Below are positions 12,900 through 17,307 of a DNA stretch of 17,307 nt, piece by piece. Location of the stretch: contig JAISAN010000207.1 of assembly GCA_031266635.1 (NCBI GenBank), positions 1-17,307 of the forward strand. The letters are read 5' to 3'. This DNA comes from Treponema sp. GTDB taxonomy: Bacteria; Spirochaetota; Spirochaetia; Treponematales; Breznakiellaceae. Positions within the stretch are counted from its first letter, which is position 1, and every line of letters starts with the position of its first letter. Below the pieces are notes generated by a model that was not told the origin of the DNA, searched no databases, and worked only from the letters and a program-made list of their open reading frames with translations. A program made the position numbers and the translations under genes.

Positions 12900-15065
12900 T
12901 TAAAGCCTGGCCGTCAAATTATGTATCAGCTCTTCAAAACGGCGTTCCTCTTCCCGGGCTATCTTGATAAAAAAATTATCCTCCAGCTTGCCCACCACCT
13001 TTTCCATTTCATCGTGGTTCCGGTAGGTGATGTTCCTGAAGGGGTTGTCAAAATCTTTGGCCCTGGTGATATACACCTGGCCGGTAATCCAGCGCCGGGT
13101 TTCCAGGGTGATTTCCAGTTCCCGTTGAAAATCGGCCTGATCGATGGGCCTGCTCCCTTTGCGGATAAGCTCCAGAATTGCCCAGGCGTGCCGGGCCTTG
13201 TCCAGGGGGTATTCGGTAAACCATGTTTCATAGGCCCCGTGTATGGCCTCCCAGGTACTGATCCGTTCCTCCCGGATTCCCTGCCGCAAGGCGTCAACCC
13301 GGAAGGCGGGGACAATTTGCCCCCCGCAGTTTACCCAGTTTCGGACCCGTTCCCCCGGCCCGGCGCTTTCCAGCAGGGCGGGAAGATCGGCAAATTTCAG
13401 GTCCCGCCGGGAGTCAAGGAAAAGGGCCAGGGTTTTACCCGCGTAGAAACGCAGCATCCGGCGGTAGGCGGCCAGGGCTTTTTGGGGCTTTAAGAGCACC
13501 GCGCCCCGTTTGTTCCGCTCAAGCCCCCGGACAGACAGTTCCGGGATGCTCGGCCTCGTTCCGGTCCCCGCTGATAATCCCGCTTCGGTGAACCATTTTT
13601 CCAGGAGCCCAATGGCGGAAATTATCTCCTCCACCGTATCCGGGGCAAGATAATCCGTTTCAATGCGCTGGATTTTTATTTTCCGTTTATCCCGGCCCGC
13701 GGCCTTCCACGCGTTTCGCTCCAGGGCAAAGAGGTTGTGCATCCAGAAATAGGCGGGCATCACCTCCAGCCGGTCTTTCAGGATATTGTTACTCAGCATG
13801 GAGAAGGGGAGGGGGATATTCATTTCCGAAGGGTAATTCCCCTTGGCAAGGAGTACAAAACTGGCAAAACGGCTTGAGTGTTTTGCCGTTACCGCCAGAC
13901 CGGGCCAAAACCCTCTGCCCGCCCGGAATTCCCCGTCGTTGGCCCGGCTGTTGTGGTTGGAACCAATGGTAGCCCCCGCCGCGATATTGGAAAGCCCCTG
14001 GATCATGGTGGCGATGAGGAAGGAATTGTTGTGGTGCTGTTCATGGAACGGAAAGATCAGGTTGTTGAGGAGTTCACAGCAGGAGACGGTGGAATTATCC
14101 CCCAAAACTGAATGGATGAGCCGGGCCCCGTATTTCAGGCTGCAGTTCCGGCCCATGTAAAAACGTACCGCCTTGATCCCGTAAAAAGCGCGGCAGCCGT
14201 AACCCACAATGCCGTTGACCATCTCCACCCCCTCGCCAATTTGGCTTGGCTCATCCTGTGATGAATGGATGGTAAGGTTTTTGAGTTTATTGGCCCCCTT
14301 AATATAGGCGTAGTTTCCCACTATCGTATCTTTGATGATCAAACAGCTTTTGATCACCGAGCAGGAACCGATGGTTCCATAGGTTCCCCGTTTTCCGCCG
14401 TATGTTTCCTGGGTTATTTTTTCCAGCTTATCCGTTAATCCCTCGTCGTCCCGGTAACAGGCCCAGAGAAAAGCGTCCGAAGGGATCATGTCCTGGAAAG
14501 GAAGAATCGATCGCCCCCCGTTTTCGTTCATCACATCAATCCCGATCCGGACCTCCTCATCTTCCCCCTCCTTGAGTACCCCGTTGCCGAATTTCGCGTG
14601 GTTGGTGGTCTGCATTTCATCGATCCGGGAGAGGATGCAGGAATCTCCGATGATATAATGGGAGATATAGGTACAATCCTGGACGGCGCAGTCGTTTCCA
14701 ATGTCGCAGGAGATAATCGTACTGTTACGGATGCCTGTGGGGACGCAAAAATCGTGGTATTTCAACAGGACATCGTGAAGGGTTCCCAGGCGGATCAGGC
14801 CGTAGAAGTTTGAATTCCGGATCAGGCCGGGCTTAAAGGGATCGGAAACAAAAAAATTGTCCCAGTTGGAACAATGATTATCGTTTTTTATTAATTGGTC
14901 TATTTCAGGGGCCGTGAGTCTCCGCCACGGCCGGCTGTTTTCCCCCGCCTCCGGGGTCTGCTGCTGGTTTCTCCGCCAATATTCATCTTCCCCGGGCGGC
15001 AAATATTCGGCGGGGATAAAATCATAACCGTACCGGTCTGAAGGCAATACATAAATTTTCTGCAT
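12900..15065 (-). CDS. DUF4954 family protein with left-handed beta-helix
   Basis: The protein has 721 residues. The central region (roughly residues 110-400) consists of irregular hexapeptide repeats typical of a left-handed beta-helix, for example NSTIISCDIGNDCAVQDCTYI, SCSVIKSCLIIKDTIVGNYAYI and GARLIHSVLGDNSTVSCCEL. It contains a family-type block ATIGSNHNSRANDGE. The C-terminal 300 residues are alpha-helical and charged. The overall form resembles the DUF4954 family known from Bacteroidota and spirochaetes, whose function is not established. Hexapeptide proteins are often acyl- or nucleotidyltransferases, so a sugar-related role is possible. AGAGGA precedes the ATG at 15063-15065. It lies between trpR and mgtC in one orientation. 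There is no signal peptide, so it is cytoplasmic. Confidence 0.8.
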   Translation of the reverse strand: MQKIYVLPSDRYGYDFIPAEYLPPGEDEYWRRNQQQTPEAGENSRPWRRLTAPEIDQLIKNDNHCSNWDNFFVSDPFKPGLIRNSNFYGLIRLGTLHDVLLKYHDFCVPTGIRNSTIISCDIGNDCAVQDCTYISHYIIGDSCILSRIDEMQTTNHAKFGNGVLKEGEDEEVRIGIDVMNENGGRSILPFQDMIPSDAFLWACYRDDEGLTDKLEKITQETYGGKRGTYGTIGSCSVIKSCLIIKDTIVGNYAYIKGANKLKNLTIHSSQDEPSQIGEGVEMVNGIVGYGCRAFYGIKAVRFYMGRNCSLKYGARLIHSVLGDNSTVSCCELLNNLIFPFHEQHHNNSFLIATMIQGLSNIAAGATIGSNHNSRANDGEFRAGRGFWPGLAVTAKHSSRFASFVLLAKGNYPSEMNIPLPFSMLSNNILKDRLEVMPAYFWMHNLFALERNAWKAAGRDKRKIKIQRIETDYLAPDTVEEIISAIGLLEKWFTEAGLSAGTGTRPSIPELSVRGLERNKRGAVLLKPQKALAAYRRMLRFYAGKTLALFLDSRRDLKFADLPALLESAGPGERVRNWVNCGGQIVPAFRVDALRQGIREERISTWEAIHGAYETWFTEYPLDKARHAWAILELIRKGSRPIDQADFQRELEITLETRRWITGQVYITRAKDFDNPFRNITYRNHDEMEKVVGKLEDNFFIKIAREEERRFEELIHNLTARL

Positions 15066-15088
15066 ATCCGCATCCTCTGTTGAACACT

Positions 15089-15108
15089 GGCAGCCTGTGG
15101 GCAGCCTG
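15089..15108. repeat. Short direct repeat between trpR and the DUF4954 gene
   Basis: GGCAGCCTG occurs at 15089-15097 and again at 15100-15108, separated by TG, directly after the trpR stop. It may be a local slippage duplication; no function is implied. Confidence 0.5.
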
Positions 15109-15450
15109 CTAGGGCCGCTCCCGGAATCCCGGCCGCGTTTTTGGCGCTTCTCCCGCTTTCTTTTTCAGAACCTTCAGAATCCGCTGAAAGCCGGATCCGT
15201 TTTTTTTTAACTCCCGGGACCCCCGGGTGATTTTACAGAGAGACAGTCCCAGGGTTTTCGCTATTTCCCGCTGGGGGATATTGCTGTCCAGGGCCTTGAC
15301 CAAAGCCCAGCGGGCGGCAATATCCGCCGTTTCCGCCGGGGTCAGCAGGCAGCGCAAAAAAGATTCAATGAGGGCGCTGTCCCGGATTGCCGCAAGGGTT
15401 TTTGCCATTTCGGCAAGATTTTCCTGTACCCTGGGATCATCAATAGTCAT
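15109..15450 (-). CDS. trpR: TrpR-family transcriptional repressor
   Basis: The protein has 113 residues from the ATG complementary to 15448-15450. An in-frame TTG at 15459 lies too close to the -10 box to be the start. The helix-turn-helix region reads IPQREIAKTLGLSLCKITRGSRELK (58-82), closely following E. coli TrpR (SQREL...GAGIATITRGSNSLK) and distinct from the YerC branch. The preceding LTPAETADIAARWALVKAL (36-54) is the dimerisation core. TrpR senses L-tryptophan and represses trp genes. A basic C-terminal tail (KKKAGEAPKTRPGFRERP) extends beyond the E. coli protein. It is the first gene of the run trpR, DUF4954, mgtC. No trp biosynthesis gene is in the window, so the regulon is unknown. 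Confidence 0.85.
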   Translation of the reverse strand: MTIDDPRVQENLAEMAKTLAAIRDSALIESFLRCLLTPAETADIAARWALVKALDSNIPQREIAKTLGLSLCKITRGSRELKKNGSGFQRILKVLKKKAGEAPKTRPGFRERP

Positions 15451-15461
15451 ATCGATCAAAA

Positions 15462-15467
15462 ATTATA
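15462..15467 (-). promoter_or_regulatory. trpR: -10 box of the trpR operon
   Basis: A perfect TATAAT on the minus strand (ATTATA on plus) lies 11 bp upstream of the trpR ATG. Transcription would start about 5 nt before the ATG, giving a nearly leaderless message. No good -35 is seen, so an activator or an extended element may be needed. Confidence 0.45.
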
Positions 15468-15491
15468 CCATTTTTTCTAATCCGGTAATAG

Positions 15492-15532
15492 CCGCCGGGA
15501 TGGTTTTTGATCTTTTTGTCCAAAACCGGCGG
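15492..15532. repeat. Inverted repeat upstream of trpR
   Basis: CCGCCGG (15492-15498) and CCGGCGG (15526-15532) are inverted, and GGTTTT (15502-15507) pairs with AAAACC (15522-15527) inside. It sits about 25-65 bp upstream of the trpR -10 box, a reasonable place for an operator. Confidence 0.45.
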
Positions 15533-15791
15533 TAAAACTCGCCCCGGTTCCCATAATTATCGTAAAAAACTACTACAATTTGAAATATTCTTGTTGATGA
15601 GAGACAAAAAGTAAGTAATTGTTAAGTATGGGAAGGAAGAGATGAAAAAAAAGTTTTATAGGAGGAGCTTGAGGCAATTTTAAATGTAATATTTTGAGAT
15701 TGACTCGTTTTTCAAAACTAACCGGGCTTTGAAAAAGGCTCTATATAAAAATAATTTAAAAACAATTTAAAAATACCATGTCGATTTTCCT
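15533..15791. other. AT-rich intergenic stretch without a recognisable gene
   Basis: This part of the 526-nt gap between trpR and the MATE gene is clearly richer in A and T than its surroundings. The only ORF of note is a 13-codon one at 15642-15683 (MKKKFYRRSLRQF), preceded by GGAAGG; it is too short to trust. A second SD-like AGGAGGAG (15660-15667) has no useful start after it. I see no RNA gene or repeat here. Confidence 0.4.
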
Positions 15792-15828
15792 GGATTAACC
15801 CCCGCGGCAGCCTTGCGGGGGTTAATCC
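15792..15828. terminator. Perfect 14-bp GC-rich hairpin, possible bidirectional terminator
   Basis: GGATTAACCCCCGC (15792-15805) pairs exactly with GCGGGGGTTAATCC (15815-15828) around a 9-nt loop. There is no T-run on either side, so an intrinsic terminator is doubtful. The perfect, strong stem 20 bp before a promoter suggests a regulatory or insulating structure. Confidence 0.45.
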
Positions 15829-15846
15829 CTTAGTACGATATTACTA

Positions 15847-15875
15847 TTGCCGCATATAAAAAACAAGAGTATAGT
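15847..15875 (+). promoter_or_regulatory. Sigma70-type promoter of the MATE gene
   Basis: TTGCCG (15847-15852, 4 of 6) and TATAGT (15870-15875, 5 of 6) are separated by 17 bp. The -10 is the same hexamer as in the PilZ operon promoter. The start site near 15882 would give a leader of about 95 nt. Confidence 0.45.
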
Positions 15876-15913
15876 AAGCCAGTTGAAAATCCTGATCTTA
15901 AGTCCGTCGAACT

Positions 15914-15933
15914 ACCCGGTAAGTAAACCGGGT
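15914..15933 (+). promoter_or_regulatory. Leader hairpin upstream of the MATE gene
   Basis: ACCCGGT (15914-15920) pairs with ACCGGGT (15927-15933) around AAGTAA. It lies in the predicted 5' leader and is followed by TTCTTCATT, a weak U-tract. It could be part of an attenuator or riboswitch expression platform; no known aptamer was recognised. Confidence 0.35.
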
Positions 15934-15976
15934 TCTTCATTCGTCCAAAAGGGGAGTTGGCCGCAGCTTATCAGTC

Positions 15977-17307
15977 ATGACAAAAAATCTAACCGTTGGA
16001 AATCCCGCTTTATTGATCCTTTCTTTTGCCGTTCCCCTGTTGATTGGAAATCTTTTTCAGCAGTTTTACAATATGGCCGACGCCATTATTGTGGGCCGGA
16101 CTATCGGCATGAACGCCCTGGCCGCGGTAGGCTGTACCGGGAGCATCAATTTTCTCGTCCTTGGTTTTATGATGGGCTTTACCCAGGGGGCGGCGATTAT
16201 CACTTCCCAGCGTTTCGGGGCCGGTGACGAGCGGGGAATCCGGGTAAGTTTCGCGGTAAGTATCCTGCTGGGGGTCTTGATAAGCGTAGTTTTGATGGCC
16301 GTCAGCATCAGTACCGCAAAACCGCTCCTCAGATTTCTCAGAACCCCCGCCGAAATTCTTGACGCCGCCTATAGCTATATCATCATTATCTATTGGGGCA
16401 TCCCCGCGGCCCTGCTTTTTAACATCCTGGCAAATATTATGCGTTCCGTGGGGGATAGCCATACCCCCCTGATTTTTCTGGTCATCGCCTGCGGGATCAA
16501 CATCGTCCTGGATCTGGTGTTTATCCTGGTTTTTCATGCCGGGGTGGAGGGCGCGGCCTGGGCCACCGTGATAGCCCAGCTTGTTTCGGGGCTCCTCTGC
16601 ATCCCGGTGATCCTGAAAAAGCTCCCGATCCTGCGAATTCGCCGGGAAGACTGGAAATTCAGTGCCGGAGAAGTCTGGGCCCATTTCAAAATGGCCCTGC
16701 CCGTGGGTTTCCAGATGAGCATAATTGCCCTGGGGATCGTGGCGGTTTCTTTTGCCCTGAACAAGCTGGGAACCACCTCGGTGGCGGCTTTTACCGCGGC
16801 CCAGAAGATCGACCAGCTGGCGGGAATGCCCCTGGGTTCTTTCGGCCTGGCGATGACCACCTATTCGGCCCAGAATTACGGCGCCCGGAAAATTGGCCGG
16901 ATCCGCAAGGGGGTGTTCCAGTGCTCCCTCATGTCCTGTTCTTTCAGTATTTTTATGGGTCTGGTTTTTCTGTTTTTTGGCCGCCCCCTGGCCGCCATTT
17001 TCCTGGGCCGGGAATCGGAGGAGGCCCTTTCTATGGCTTATTCCTACCTCCTGATCAACGGCTCGTGTTATCTGCCGCTGTCCCTGCTGTTTATTTTCCG
17101 CCAGACCCTCCAGGGGTTGGGGGACAGTTTGACCCCAACGGCCGCGGGGATTATGGAATTGATGATGCGGACCTTTGCCGCGATTATTCTGGGGGAATAT
17201 TTTGGGTTTACCGGGATCTGTTTTTCCAGCCCCCTGGCCTGGCTTGGGGCCATGATCCCCCTGACCACCGCCATCATCCTGACCATGAAGAAGCTGGAAC
17301 GGAAATT
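15977..17307 (+). CDS. MATE-family multidrug/Na+ (H+) antiporter, nearly complete
   Basis: The frame starts at ATG 15977 and is open for 443 codons to the right edge; MATE proteins are usually about 450 residues, so little is missing. The N-terminus (NPALLILSFAVPLLIGNLFQQFYNMADAIIVGRTIG) is the standard MATE opening: helix 1, then the F-Q-x-Y-N-M-x-D segment with the conserved Asp. The two-fold repeat is visible in ALPVGFQMSIIALGIVAVSFALNKLG...AFTAAQKID at the start of the second half and MPLGSFGLAMTTYSAQNYGA. About twelve hydrophobic helices can be counted. MATE proteins export cationic drugs or metabolites in exchange for Na+ or H+; the substrate is not readable. No strong Shine-Dalgarno precedes the ATG (GGGGAG is about 20 nt away) and there is no alternative in-frame start nearby. 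Confidence 0.92.
   Translation, partial: MTKNLTVGNPALLILSFAVPLLIGNLFQQFYNMADAIIVGRTIGMNALAAVGCTGSINFLVLGFMMGFTQGAAIITSQRFGAGDERGIRVSFAVSILLGVLISVVLMAVSISTAKPLLRFLRTPAEILDAAYSYIIIIYWGIPAALLFNILANIMRSVGDSHTPLIFLVIACGINIVLDLVFILVFHAGVEGAAWATVIAQLVSGLLCIPVILKKLPILRIRREDWKFSAGEVWAHFKMALPVGFQMSIIALGIVAVSFALNKLGTTSVAAFTAAQKIDQLAGMPLGSFGLAMTTYSAQNYGARKIGRIRKGVFQCSLMSCSFSIFMGLVFLFFGRPLAAIFLGRESEEALSMAYSYLLINGSCYLPLSLLFIFRQTLQGLGDSLTPTAAGIMELMMRTFAAIILGEYFGFTGICFSSPLAWLGAMIPLTTAIILTMKKLERK

Noticed and set aside
15642..15683. 13-codon basic ORF (MKKKFYRRSLRQF) with SD-like GGAAGG
   Set aside because: Too short and in AT-rich sequence where such ORFs arise by chance; no regulatory structure follows it directly.
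15847..16227. 126-residue plus-strand ORF overlapping the MATE start
   Set aside because: From position 15977 on it is in a different frame from the conserved MATE N-terminus, it lacks a convincing SD and its sequence resembles no family.
1..17307. CRISPR arrays, tRNA/rRNA genes, insertion sequences, phage genes
   Set aside because: No regularly spaced repeats, no T-loop or rRNA signature, no transposase, integrase or phage structural motifs were found on either strand by eye.

Overview
The window looks like chromosomal sequence from a spirochaete, most plausibly a Treponema-type organism. The reasons are the combination of a PilZ (c-di-GMP) membrane protein, a secreted HEAT-repeat protein, a long divergent PRPP synthetase, a DUF4954 left-handed beta-helix protein and several small secreted or orphan proteins in tight operons. 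GGA- and CCG-rich codon use is uniform throughout. A nitrogenase component 1-like gene at the left edge would fit an anaerobic, gut-associated (for example termite-gut) lineage. The taxon is an inference from gene content, not from a marker-gene comparison. No tRNA, rRNA, CRISPR array, transposase or phage gene was seen.

Layout. (1) Positions 1-653, minus strand: the 5' part of a nitrogenase component 1-like oxidoreductase that runs off the left edge. (2) 654-871: a divergent intergenic region packed with perfect palindromes and hairpins, ending in a good sigma70-type promoter for the rightward operon. (3) 872-5574, plus strand: PilZ protein, HEAT-repeat protein, ComEC-like channel protein (no metallo-beta-lactamase domain) and KsgA, overlapping or closely spaced. 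The KsgA start is unusual: the homologous N-terminus extends upstream into a stretch with no ATG, GTG or TTG. (4) 5569-5685: a second multi-hairpin element with near-perfect terminal inverted repeats and an embedded terminator. (5) 5767-8756, plus strand: YggS, a small secreted/membrane protein, an RluD-type pseudouridine synthase and a second RluA-family pseudouridine synthase, with overlaps of 4 and 1 nt and then a 1-nt gap.

(6) 8771-8882: a 112-nt element closed by a perfect 19-bp inverted repeat with internal alternative hairpins, just ahead of prs. This is the most likely undescribed structured RNA or palindromic element in the window. (7) 8961-12168, plus strand: PRPP synthetase, a lipid/diacylglycerol kinase-family protein, and an orphan protein with a C-terminal Cys cluster that has its own consensus promoter. 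(8) 15450-12193, minus strand: TrpR-family repressor, DUF4954 protein and MgtC-family membrane protein, apparently one operon. (9) 15460-15976: an AT-rich intergenic region with hairpins and a promoter. (10) 15977 to the right edge, plus strand: a nearly complete MATE efflux transporter.

Functionally the window is mostly housekeeping: rRNA modification (KsgA, two pseudouridine synthases), PLP homeostasis (YggS), nucleotide precursor supply (Prs), lipid phosphorylation, and DNA uptake or envelope functions. Candidate novelty lies in the nitrogenase-like gene, the palindromic intergenic elements, the structured element before prs, the KsgA start, and the TrpR-headed operon.
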